Source: an uncultured Porphyromonadaceae bacterium (lineage in GTDB: Bacteria; Bacteroidota; Bacteroidia; Bacteroidales; Muribaculaceae). From it: 32,637 nucleotides of DNA. This document shows positions 1 through 9,613 of this stretch, piece by piece. Under the pieces are notes generated by a model, which was not told the DNA's origin, searched no databases, and was given only the letters and a program-made list of their open reading frames with translations. The stretch is from assembly GCA_947175295.1 (NCBI GenBank), contig CAMWMK010000035.1, positions 1 through 32,637 of the forward strand, written 5' to 3'. Positions within the stretch are counted from its first letter, which is position 1. Each line of letters starts with the position of its first letter. The translations under genes and the position numbers were made by a program.

Positions 1-123
1 TACATAGTACTATAAATTTCAAACATTTTTGAAATTATTTGATTTTTATCGGAAAGCAAATAGAAAAAACAGTTGATTTATAATAAGATGTAATATAGAC
101 GAAGGGAATACCCAGAAGTATGG

Positions 124-163
124 ATAAAAAAAATCCCGAAGTCTGGAAATAGACTTCGGGATT
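124..163 (-). terminator. Rho-independent terminator of glnN
   Basis: A perfect 13-base-pair stem (132-144 with 151-163) has a 6-base loop and, read on the minus strand, is followed by a run of U (complement of the A run at 126-133). It lies 23 bases after the glnN stop codon, so it ends the glnN transcript. The A/T-rich 1-123 stretch to its left shows no gene that I can support. Confidence 0.9.
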
Positions 164-186
164 CGTTATCGGTTGATAATGCTTTT

Positions 187-2376
187 TTAGCGTATGAAAA
201 GCAGCTCGCGGTATTTTGGAAGCGGCCAGATTTCGTTGTCGACCATAAGCTCAAGAGCATCTATGTTCTTTCTGATTTCTTCCATCGCAGGCACGATATC
301 GTCATGGTAAGCGATAGCCTTGCTGCGCTCATCTGGCATACGGTTGGCTTTGTGTCTTTTGCTTACCATGTCGTCTACACCCTTGCGGATAGCAGCGATA
401 TAGTCGGCCATCTGCTCGATTGCATTGAGATCGTTGGCTGCGATTTTTTCCATCTTTTCGCCCTTGAAAAGCTCTTTGATCTTATATACATTGTCAAGCA
501 GCAAGCTCTGGTAGCGTGTAGCGGCAGGGATGATGTGGTTGATTGCGAGGTCGCCGAGCACCCGGCTCTCAATCTGTACTTTTTTGCTGTACATTTCCCA
601 TTTCACCTCGTTGCGGGCCTCTACTTCCTTGGCGGTTAGGACTCCAGTGCGCTTGAACATTTCGAGTGACTCCGGACGTGTATAGGCATCATACATCAGG
701 GGAGCGCTTGACTCTACATCCAATCCTCTTTCGGCAGCTTCCTTCTTCCACTCTTCGCTATATCCGTTGCCGTCGAAGTGGATGGCTTTGGAGTCAATGA
801 TAAGCTGACGCATCTCCTTGAAGATGGCTTGGTTGAGCTGTTCGCCGTTTGCTACTCTGGCATCGACTTTGTCTGCAAACTGGTTAAGCTGATCGGCTAC
901 TGCAGCGTTGAGTGCGATGAGTGCTGATGCACAGTTTGCCGTGCTGCCGACAGCTCGGTATTCAAACCTATTGCCGGTAAAAGCGAATGGACTTGTTCGG
1001 TTTCGGTCGGTATTGTCGATCATAAGTTCCGGAATCTGGGCTATGTCGAGGTTTACTTTGCCTTTGCCGTCGAAGTTGATAGTCGCGTCCTCTTCAGTGG
1101 CCTCTATAGATTCGAGGATTTTGCTCAGCTGGCTTCCGAGGAACATTGAGATGATTGCCGGAGGTGCCTCGTTGGCTCCCAAACGGTGTGCGTTGGTGGC
1201 TGTCATGATTGAGGCCTTCATCAGTGCGTTGTGTTTGTGTACGGCTGCCATCACGTTTGCCACGAAGGTGATGAACTGAAGGTTCTGTTCCGGAGTCTTG
1301 CCGGGGGCGAAAAGCAGTACCCCGGTATCGGTACCGAGGCTCCAGTTGTTGTGCTTGCCGGAGCCGTTGATGCCGGCGAAGGGTTTCTCATGAAGGAGCA
1401 CTCGGAAGTTGTGTTTGCGGGCCACTTCAGTCATTAGGCTCATCAGAAGCTGGTTGTGGTCGTTGGCCAGATTGGCTTCCTCGAAGATCGGTGCGAGCTC
1501 GAACTGATTGGGAGCTACCTCGTTGTGGCGTGTCTTGGCTGGAATGCCGAGTTTATGGCATTCTGTCTCAAGATCAAGCATAAAAGCGGCTACCCGCATT
1601 GGAATGGAGCCGAAGTAATGGTCTTCGAGCTGCTGGTTTTTAGCCGATTCGTGGCCCATAAGCGTGCGTCCTGTCATGACGAGGTCCGGACGTGCGTCGT
1701 AGAGGGCTTCATCTACGAGGAAATATTCCTGTTCCCATCCAAGATACGACTTGACATGGTTTACGCTCTTGTCGAAGTATTTGGCCACTCTTGTGGCTGC
1801 CTTGTCGACTGAATTGAGTGCCTTGAGGAGAGGTGTTTTATAGTCAAGGCTTTCTCCTGTATAGGATATGAATACTGTCGGGATGCATAGGGTATCGCCT
1901 ATGATGAATGCCGGAGAAGAAATATCCCAAGCAGAGTATCCACGGGCTTCAAAGGTATTGCGGATGCCTCCGTTTGGGAATGATGATGCGTCTGGTTCTT
2001 GTTGCACAAGGAGTTTCCCTGTGAATTCCGACACTACTCCGCCTTCACCGTTATGGTCGATGAAGGAGTCATGCTTCTCGGCCGTACCTCCTGTGAGGGG
2101 GTGAAACCAGTGGGTGTAGTGGCGAGCCCCGTTGTCTATGGCCCAACGCTTCATACCCTCTGCCACGCTGTCGGCAAGCGACAGGCTCAGTGGTTTCTTG
2201 TTGTCGATGGCGTCTACGAGTGCTTGGTAGGTTGATTGCGGAAGGTATTCAAACATTTTCTGGCGGTTGAAGACCTGTTTAGCGTAGTATTTTTCTACGC
2301 TTTCTTCCGGAAGCTTTACTTCTACCGGCTTACGGGATGAAGCTTCCTCTACGCTTTTAAACCTTAAATCAGACAT
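187..2376 (-). CDS. glnN: Glutamine synthetase type III
   Basis: Makes glutamine from glutamate, ammonia and ATP in the cytoplasm. At 729 residues it has the length of the GSIII family, far longer than the about 450 residues of GSI. Motifs visible in order: an N-terminal GSIII region with FEARGYSAWD (142-151), the metal-site segment GWEQEYF (213-219), KTRHNEVAPNQFELAP (281-296), then KPFAGINGSGKHNNWS (331-346), the ATP/glutamate-binding loop typical of glutamine synthetases, and later NRTSPFAF and GNRFEYRAVGS near residues 455-475. The start follows a promoter of Bacteroidetes type at 2489-2519, and a terminator follows the stop, so it is a single-gene transcript. In Bacteroides GSIII is nitrogen regulated; no specific operator was recognised here. 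Confidence 0.97.
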   Translation of the reverse strand: MSDLRFKSVEEASSRKPVEVKLPEESVEKYYAKQVFNRQKMFEYLPQSTYQALVDAIDNKKPLSLSLADSVAEGMKRWAIDNGARHYTHWFHPLTGGTAEKHDSFIDHNGEGGVVSEFTGKLLVQQEPDASSFPNGGIRNTFEARGYSAWDISSPAFIIGDTLCIPTVFISYTGESLDYKTPLLKALNSVDKAATRVAKYFDKSVNHVKSYLGWEQEYFLVDEALYDARPDLVMTGRTLMGHESAKNQQLEDHYFGSIPMRVAAFMLDLETECHKLGIPAKTRHNEVAPNQFELAPIFEEANLANDHNQLLMSLMTEVARKHNFRVLLHEKPFAGINGSGKHNNWSLGTDTGVLLFAPGKTPEQNLQFITFVANVMAAVHKHNALMKASIMTATNAHRLGANEAPPAIISMFLGSQLSKILESIEATEEDATINFDGKGKVNLDIAQIPELMIDNTDRNRTSPFAFTGNRFEYRAVGSTANCASALIALNAAVADQLNQFADKVDARVANGEQLNQAIFKEMRQLIIDSKAIHFDGNGYSEEWKKEAAERGLDVESSAPLMYDAYTRPESLEMFKRTGVLTAKEVEARNEVKWEMYSKKVQIESRVLGDLAINHIIPAATRYQSLLLDNVYKIKELFKGEKMEKIAANDLNAIEQMADYIAAIRKGVDDMVSKRHKANRMPDERSKAIAYHDDIVPAMEEIRKNIDALELMVDNEIWPLPKYRELLFIR

Positions 2377-2488
2377 CTTTATAAATTATTAAGTTAGATC
2401 CGGATTTCTCCGGAGTTGGATTACCTGTGTAGATTGCTGTGTGCGTCTGTCAAAGCATTCAAGGAAATTCCTTGCGGATTTCCAAATG

Positions 2489-2519
2489 CAAAATTATATA
2501 AAAATCTTGAATCTGCAAA
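2489..2519 (-). promoter_or_regulatory. Promoter of glnN
   Basis: On the minus strand the -33 box TTTG (2516-2519) and the -7 box TAATTTTG (2489-2496) are 19 bases apart, a full match to the Bacteroidetes primary sigma consensus TTTG-N19/20-TAnnTTTG. It leaves a leader of about 100 bases before the glnN start. Confidence 0.8.
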
Positions 2520-2525
2520 AGATAT

Positions 2526-2565
2526 TCAAAAAAAACGGCAACAATCGTAAGGATTATTGCCGTTT
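2526..2565 (-). terminator. Rho-independent terminator of the etfB-etfA-acd operon
   Basis: The arms 2533-2541 and 2557-2565 pair perfectly, the stem continues after one mismatch with 2543-2546 and 2552-2555, and on the minus strand a run of eight U (complement of 2528-2535) follows. It lies 22 bases after the stop of the acyl-CoA dehydrogenase gene and just upstream of the glnN promoter. Confidence 0.85.
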
Positions 2566-2587
2566 CGTATGTTGAAGCGCCTGTATA

Positions 2588-4288
2588 TCAATATGTATAG
2601 GCTTTCATCTGCTCAGGCTTGAAATTGGAGATGAAGTCGGCGTGTTTGGTGCATTCAGCCTGTCCGTACTTCACATATACTTCGAGTGAGCGGTCAAACG
2701 CCTCGTCGCGTCCTGCTTCTTCAAGAAGCAGACAGCCCATGACAGTGTGGCCTGCCATTTCTACGAGGCGACGTGCCATAAAGTCTGTGTATGCCTGGTC
2801 CTTTACTTCAAGTACGCTCTTGACAGCAGCTTCATACTGTTCTGCCATTTCGTTGAGCAGCTTCTTTGCTTCAGCATGCTTTTCTGCTGTTTCAGCAGAG
2901 AGTGCCTCGTTGATGAAATTGAGGTAAGTACCTGTGGTTACGTGGCGGATGGCCGCTACCACCTGAAGCTGGGTAGTACCTTCATAGATGCTCGTGATTC
3001 GGGCGTCGCGGTAGAGGCGTTCGCACTTGTAGTCTTTCATGAAGCCGCTGCCGCCATGGATCTGGATGCAGTCATAGGTATTCTGATTGCAGAATTCTGA
3101 CCCCATACCTTTTGCAAGCGGTGTGAATGCATCGGCGAGTTTGCTGTATGCCTTAGCCTCGAGTTTTTCCTCCTTTGTAAGGGGACGCTCTTTAGCGATG
3201 TCATCATAGATCTTGTAGATGTCTACAAAGCGGGCGCATGCGTAGAGAAGAGCGCGGCTTGCGTCAAGCTTGGCCTTCATTACGCTGAGGATTTCAGCTA
3301 CTGCAGGGAATTCGATGATGGCTTTGCCAAACTGCTTACGATCTTTCGCATAATCGAGTGCTTCGCGGTATGCTGCTTCTGAGATGCCTACGCTCTGAGC
3401 GGCGATGCCGAGGCGCGCGCCGTTCATCAAGGCCATCACATATTTGATTAGGCCTAACTTACGGCTTCCACAGAGTTCTGCGGGTGCATCCTTGTATACA
3501 AGTTCGCATGTCGGACTTCCCTTGATGCCCATCTTGTTTTCGATGCGACGTACGTTTACTCCGCCGTTGCGTTTGTCATAGATAAACATTGAGAGTCCGC
3601 GGCCATCTTTTGTACCTTCTTCCGAACGTGCAAGCACGAGATGAATGTCTGAATCTCCGTTGGTGATGAATCGCTTCACTCCATTGAGCACCCAGCTTCC
3701 GTCTTCCTTCTGTGTAGCTTTGAGCATTACGCTCTGGAGGTCTGAGCCGGCGTCGGGCTCGGTGAGGTCCATACTCATTGTCTCTCCCTTACATACGCGC
3801 TTGATGTAGCGTTCTTTCTGGTCGTCATCGGCAAACTCGTAGATGGTCTCGGCACAGTCCTGAAGACCCCACAGGTTTTCAAAGCCTGCGTCAGCACGGC
3901 TTACGATGTCTGCAGCCATGATGTAGGGAGTGATGGGGAAATTGAGGCCTCCGAGACGTCGGGGCATCGACATACCCATAAGTCCGGCTTTGCGGCAGGC
4001 TTCAAGATTCTTCTTTGTGCCCTCTGCGTAGATCACTCGGTTGTTCTCTACGCGCGGACCTGTATGATCCACTTCCTCAGCGTTCTCAGCGATTACGTCG
4101 CCACAGATCTCGCCTACCACTTCGAGTACTTTGTCGTAGGAGTCCATGGCGTCCTCGAAGTCGAGGGGGGCGTAGTCATATGTCTCTGCATCTGCGAAGT
4201 TGCGTTCCTTGAGTTCCACGATCTTCTTCATCAAGGGATGCTGAAGATGGGATTTGAGATTCGGATTGTCTGTATAAAAGTTAGCCAT
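2588..4288 (-). CDS. Acyl-CoA dehydrogenase family protein
   Basis: FAD enzyme that oxidises (or in fermenters makes) the alpha-beta double bond of an acyl-CoA and exchanges electrons with ETF. The 566 residues show the family order: helical N-terminal domain, LTEPDAGSD (175-183) in the middle domain, a C-terminal helical domain with HGGSGFMKDY (411-420), and IYEGTTQLQ (434-442) where E436 fits the catalytic base position of the short/medium-chain dehydrogenases. About 125 residues follow that motif, a C-terminal extension not found in the 380-residue enzymes. It is the last gene of an operon after etfB and etfA, 3 bases after the etfA stop, so EtfAB is its likely electron partner. The substrate cannot be read from the sequence; short-chain acyl-CoA is plausible. 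Confidence 0.93.
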   Translation of the reverse strand: MANFYTDNPNLKSHLQHPLMKKIVELKERNFADAETYDYAPLDFEDAMDSYDKVLEVVGEICGDVIAENAEEVDHTGPRVENNRVIYAEGTKKNLEACRKAGLMGMSMPRRLGGLNFPITPYIMAADIVSRADAGFENLWGLQDCAETIYEFADDDQKERYIKRVCKGETMSMDLTEPDAGSDLQSVMLKATQKEDGSWVLNGVKRFITNGDSDIHLVLARSEEGTKDGRGLSMFIYDKRNGGVNVRRIENKMGIKGSPTCELVYKDAPAELCGSRKLGLIKYVMALMNGARLGIAAQSVGISEAAYREALDYAKDRKQFGKAIIEFPAVAEILSVMKAKLDASRALLYACARFVDIYKIYDDIAKERPLTKEEKLEAKAYSKLADAFTPLAKGMGSEFCNQNTYDCIQIHGGSGFMKDYKCERLYRDARITSIYEGTTQLQVVAAIRHVTTGTYLNFINEALSAETAEKHAEAKKLLNEMAEQYEAAVKSVLEVKDQAYTDFMARRLVEMAGHTVMGCLLLEEAGRDEAFDRSLEVYVKYGQAECTKHADFISNFKPEQMKAYTY

Positions 4289-4291
4289 GGC

Positions 4292-5320
4292 TTATTTCGA
4301 ATTCTTTTTGTAATATTTGATTAGCTTGGGCACTACATCTTCCATCTTGCCCGTGATCACGATGTCGGCTATTGCGTTGATCGGTGCGTCAGGATCCGAG
4401 TTGATTGAGATGATGAGGCTTGAATCCTGCATGCCTGCGATGTGTTGTATCTGTCCTGAGATGCCGCAGGCTATATATAGTTTCGGACGTACGGTGACAC
4501 CGGTCTGGCCGATCTGACGGTCATGGTCTACCCAGCCTGCGTCTACTGCCGCACGGCTTGCGCCGACTTCAGCGCCGAGCACGTCTGCGAGTTGCTGAAG
4601 AAGATCGAAGTTCTCCTTTGAGCCTACTCCGTAGCCGCCGGCTACGATGATCGGACTTCCCTTGAGGTTTACTTTCGACTTCTCTACGTGGCGGTCGATG
4701 ATTTCTACTGCGAAATCTGCGTTGTCCGTGTATTTGTTGACGTCAAGGTCAACCACCTGTCCAGTGTAGTTGGAATCACGTACTTCCTTCTTCATGACGC
4801 CCTCGCGTACTGTAGCCATCTGCGGACGGCAGTCGGGATTCACGATTGTCGCTACGATGTTGCCTCCGAATGCCGGGCGGATCTGATAGAGAAGGTCTTT
4901 ATATTCTTTTCCTGTCTTTGCGTCGGTATAGTCTCCTATCTCAAGGGAGGTGCAGTCTGCGGTCAGGCCACTGTGGAGTGCGCTGGATACGCGCGGACCG
5001 AGGTCTCGGCCTATGGAGGTTGCACCCATGAAGGCGATGCGCGGCTCGATTTCCTTGAAGAGGTTGATCAGAATTGAGCTGTGTGGAAGAGACGTATAGG
5101 GATATAGGCGTTTGTCTTCAACTTTGTAGAGGGTGTCTACGCCGTAGGGCATCACCTGTTTTTCGATATCTTTCAGGTTGTCGCCGGCCACTACTGCTTC
5201 GAGCTTGATGCCAAGTTTATCGGCCAGCTGGCGTCCTTTGGTGAGGAGCTCTAAGCTCACATCAGCCACTTTGCCGTCTTCGTATTCAAGATATACGATA
5301 AGATTGTTCTTGTCTGCCAT
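4292..5320 (-). CDS. etfA: Electron transfer flavoprotein subunit alpha
   Basis: The large ETF subunit, which binds FAD through its C-terminal domain. The 342-residue protein shows that domain clearly: ASRAAVDAGW (254-263), the QTG of the FAD site (272-274), CGISGQIQH (285-293) and SINSDPDAPI (305-314), all diagnostic of EtfA. The N-terminal half is the Rossmann-like ETF domain. It starts 12 bases after the etfB stop and ends 3 bases before the acyl-CoA dehydrogenase start, so all three genes are probably translated from one mRNA. Confidence 0.96.
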   Translation of the reverse strand: MADKNNLIVYLEYEDGKVADVSLELLTKGRQLADKLGIKLEAVVAGDNLKDIEKQVMPYGVDTLYKVEDKRLYPYTSLPHSSILINLFKEIEPRIAFMGATSIGRDLGPRVSSALHSGLTADCTSLEIGDYTDAKTGKEYKDLLYQIRPAFGGNIVATIVNPDCRPQMATVREGVMKKEVRDSNYTGQVVDLDVNKYTDNADFAVEIIDRHVEKSKVNLKGSPIIVAGGYGVGSKENFDLLQQLADVLGAEVGASRAAVDAGWVDHDRQIGQTGVTVRPKLYIACGISGQIQHIAGMQDSSLIISINSDPDAPINAIADIVITGKMEDVVPKLIKYYKKNSK

Positions 5321-5332
5321 AATATTACTGTA

Positions 5333-6202
5333 TTAGCCGATTGTGTGGTTAGCGAATAGTTCTTTGATGAGGTCTTCAATGGCCTCGTCTGTGTTCTCTA
5401 TCTTGCGTGCTTCCTTAGCTGTGAAGACTACGTTTTCAATGCTCTTCACCTTTGTGGGGCTACCTGCGAGGCCGCATTGAGCGAGGTCTGCTTCAACGAA
5501 AGCGGCGTTCCATTCCCCTATGTTCAGGTAAGGGCGCTTCTCGATGAGCTCTTTCTTCTTGTCATCGTTGGCTACTTCTGAAGGTACGGCTGCGTATTTG
5601 TATTTCTGAAGGCATTTCGCGTTTCTGGGGCGGCAGTCAGCCGCACTGCCGTTGACTGTCACTACGAGCGGAAGCGGAGCCTTTACGGTCTCTACTCCTG
5701 ATTCGATACGGCGTTTCACTGTAACTTTGCCATTGTCAGCATTTATGATTTCCTCAGCATAAGTCACTGTGGGAAGTCCGAGCTTCTCTGCAACCTGCGG
5801 ACCTACCTGTGCGGTGTCGCCGTCGATGGCCTGGCGGCCGCCGATGATGATGTCGAAGTTTCCAATTTTCTTGATTGCTGCACTAAGCGCATAGGATGTG
5901 GCGAGGGTATCTGAACCGGCAAACGCACGGTCGGAGAGCACTACTCCATTGTCTGCGCCGCGGTATAGGCCTTCACGGATGATTTCTGCTGCACGGGCCG
6001 GACCCATAGTCAGGATAGTCACTTTTGAGCCGGGATACATATCCTTAAGGCGGAGGGCCTGCTCAAGCGCGTTGAGATCCTCGGGATTGAAGATGGCGGG
6101 AAGGGCGGCGCGGTTGACTGTGCCGTCTTCCTTCATTGCATCTTTTCCGACGTTTCTCGTATCAGGCACTTGCTTGGCAAGCACAATGATATTTAAACTC
6201 AT
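5333..6202 (-). CDS. etfB: Electron transfer flavoprotein subunit beta
   Basis: The small ETF subunit, partner of the EtfA encoded next. The N-terminus MSLNIIVLAKQVPDT is typical of EtfB, followed by NPEDLNALEQALRLKD (39-54), DRAFAGSDTLATSY (91-104) and DGDTAQVGPQ (127-136), the nucleotide-binding segment. At 289 residues it is somewhat longer than the 250-260 of mitochondrial-type EtfB. The DRAFAGSDT and AIDGDTAQVGP segments recall the clostridial butyryl-CoA dehydrogenase type of ETF, which can be electron-bifurcating; this is an impression from memory, not a computed alignment. First gene of the operon. Confidence 0.96.
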   Translation of the reverse strand: MSLNIIVLAKQVPDTRNVGKDAMKEDGTVNRAALPAIFNPEDLNALEQALRLKDMYPGSKVTILTMGPARAAEIIREGLYRGADNGVVLSDRAFAGSDTLATSYALSAAIKKIGNFDIIIGGRQAIDGDTAQVGPQVAEKLGLPTVTYAEEIINADNGKVTVKRRIESGVETVKAPLPLVVTVNGSAADCRPRNAKCLQKYKYAAVPSEVANDDKKKELIEKRPYLNIGEWNAAFVEADLAQCGLAGSPTKVKSIENVVFTAKEARKIENTDEAIEDLIKELFANHTIG

Positions 6203-6332
6203 AATTTAATGATATTATGTTTGTAAATAATTATCAATTAGTTCAAAAGTATCCGCCGCTATCCCTGTTTTTAATTCGAATCGTGGGGCATTTCAACTCA
6301 GCGCCTTAATGCACACAATCCGGATTTGAGTG

Positions 6333-6340
6333 CAAAATTA
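6333..6340 (-). promoter_or_regulatory. Probable -7 box of the etfB operon promoter
   Basis: TAATTTTG on the minus strand fits the Bacteroidetes -7 consensus and lies about 130 bases upstream of etfB. No good TTTG is found 19-20 bases further up, so this promoter is weaker evidence than the others. The 6203-6456 gap between the divergent etfB and nhaA genes holds this site; I did not find a convincing promoter for nhaA. Confidence 0.45.
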
Positions 6341-6456
6341 ATAAAAATTATTGAAAAATCACTATTCTTCATTTAAGAAAAATCTTCTCGGAGTGTTAAA
6401 TTCAACCATTTTCGGCTTATTGTTGTTACTATTTTAAATCTTTTAACATTTATACT

Positions 6457-7815
6457 ATGGCAAACGTATTCTTCATCGCAAGGAAGACGATAAAGAACCA
6501 TACCAATGGCGGCACAGTGCTTATGGCAGCCACTGCCCTCGCCCTTCTTGTGGTGAATCTTCCTTTCCTTCATGATTTCTACAACGGATTATGGACTCAT
6601 ACCATAGCGCTGCGGATAGGTAGTTTTAATCTTTTCAGCCATCATGGACACCCTATGTCGATTATGGATTTCATCAACGATGCATTGATGGCTGTGTTTT
6701 TCTTCTCAGTAGGTCTTGAAATCAAGCGGGAGGTGCTCGAAGGGGAGCTCTCCTCTTTCCGGCAGGCCCTTCTTCCCATTGTGGCGGCTATCGGGGGCAT
6801 GATAGTGCCGGTAGGTATTTTCTTCCTGCTCGGACATGGCTCCGATTACATTCAGGGTGCAGCAATACCTATGGCTACCGACATAGCCTTCTCTCTCGGC
6901 GTGCTGGCCATGCTTGGCAGTCGTGTGCCTATAGGCCTCAAGATCTTCCTTACTACCCTTGCTGTGGTGGATGACATAGGTGGAATCCTTGTGATTGCGA
7001 TATTCTATTCCGGACATATCGACTATGTGTCGCTGCTATGGGCGGCTGGCCTTCTCGTCGTCCTCATATTAGGAGGTATATATGGCGTTCATTACAAGAC
7101 ATTCTATGTGACGATTGGCATTTTTGTATGGTTCCTTTTCCTTCAGTCGGGTGTGCATCCTACCATCGCTGGAGTGCTCGTAGCCTTCTGTGTCCCGGCA
7201 AAACCTGTATATGCACCTAATAAATATATTAAGGCTATACGTCAGTCAATCGGTCATTTCTCTCAGGAAGACGAGTTAAAGCTCGATAGTCGTGGCATCC
7301 TTACCAAGGAGCAGACCAACTGGCTTAAAGAAATAGAATCTGCTTCTGATAAGGTGATCTCCCCTCTTCAGGATCTTGAAGACTCCCTGCATCCTGTTGT
7401 CAACTTCATTGTCGTGCCTCTGTTCGCGTTTGCCAATGCAGGCATATGGCTTGGCGACGTGAATGTGGCCGACATCTTTTCCGGTGTTTCGATAGCCATC
7501 ATAGCAGGTCTTGTACTCGGAAAGTTTATCGGTATTTTCGCCTTCAGTTGGATGTGCATAAAAGCAAAGCTCGCCCCTATGCCGGAAGGAAGCACGTGGT
7601 CGCAGCTTGCAGCTGTCTCGGTGCTGGGTGGTATCGGTTTCACTGTTTCTCTCTTCATTGCTAATCTTACCTTTGGCGAAGACGTGTATATGTCTCAGAT
7701 TCTAAACAATGCAAAACTCGGTATACTTATAGGTTCTTTCCTGGCCGGATTCCTTGGATGGCTTTTCCTGTATATTACGCTCCCGAAAGTAACTGAAGCG
7801 AAAGAAGAAGACTGA
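6457..7815 (+). CDS. nhaA: Na+/H+ antiporter NhaA
   Basis: Inner-membrane antiporter that expels Na+ in exchange for protons and controls internal pH. The 452 residues are mostly hydrophobic helices. TDIAFSLGVL (141-150) and LAVVDDIGGILVIAIFY (168-184) carry the paired aspartates D172-D173, which match the cation-binding D163-D164 of E. coli NhaA, and D142 matches D133. Near 250-310 there is a long hydrophilic segment rich in charged residues, absent from the 388-residue E. coli protein and explaining the extra length. It is followed by its own terminator and is divergent from etfB. Confidence 0.96.
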   Translation: MANVFFIARKTIKNHTNGGTVLMAATALALLVVNLPFLHDFYNGLWTHTIALRIGSFNLFSHHGHPMSIMDFINDALMAVFFFSVGLEIKREVLEGELSSFRQALLPIVAAIGGMIVPVGIFFLLGHGSDYIQGAAIPMATDIAFSLGVLAMLGSRVPIGLKIFLTTLAVVDDIGGILVIAIFYSGHIDYVSLLWAAGLLVVLILGGIYGVHYKTFYVTIGIFVWFLFLQSGVHPTIAGVLVAFCVPAKPVYAPNKYIKAIRQSIGHFSQEDELKLDSRGILTKEQTNWLKEIESASDKVISPLQDLEDSLHPVVNFIVVPLFAFANAGIWLGDVNVADIFSGVSIAIIAGLVLGKFIGIFAFSWMCIKAKLAPMPEGSTWSQLAAVSVLGGIGFTVSLFIANLTFGEDVYMSQILNNAKLGILIGSFLAGFLGWLFLYITLPKVTEAKEED

Positions 7816-7833
7816 CACTTTTCATTTCACCCC

Positions 7834-7873
7834 ATCTCCCTCCTGCTGAATAAGGCAGGAGGGAGATTTTTTA
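7834..7873 (+). terminator. Rho-independent terminator of nhaA
   Basis: A perfect 13-base-pair stem (7834-7846 with 7855-7867), an 8-base loop and a T-rich tail (7867-7876) follow the nhaA stop by 18 bases. Confidence 0.9.
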
Positions 7874-7889
7874 TTTGCAGCTTTGATGC

Positions 7890-7906
7890 CGAGATTGCAA
7901 AATTAT

Positions 7907-7918
<12 letters not shown>
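7890..7918. promoter_or_regulatory. 29-base palindrome over the pyrG promoter (operator-like)
   Basis: The arms 7890-7903 and 7905-7917/7918 are perfect inverted repeats of 14 bases around a single central base at 7904; the core of each arm reads TTGCAAAAT or its complement. The right arm contains the TTTG (7907-7910) that serves as the -33 box of the pyrG promoter. A hairpin here would not be followed by a U run on either strand, so it does not look like a terminator. The position suggests a binding site for a dimeric regulator. Confidence 0.6.
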
Positions 7919-9573
<1,655 letters not shown>

Positions 9574-9613
9574 CCCTCTGATTTTTTGTTTTTAATTTAT
9601 AATTGAAAAAAGA

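Noticed and set aside
78..260. Minus-strand frame of 60 codons at the left end
   Set aside because: It runs through the glnN terminator and the end of glnN in another frame.
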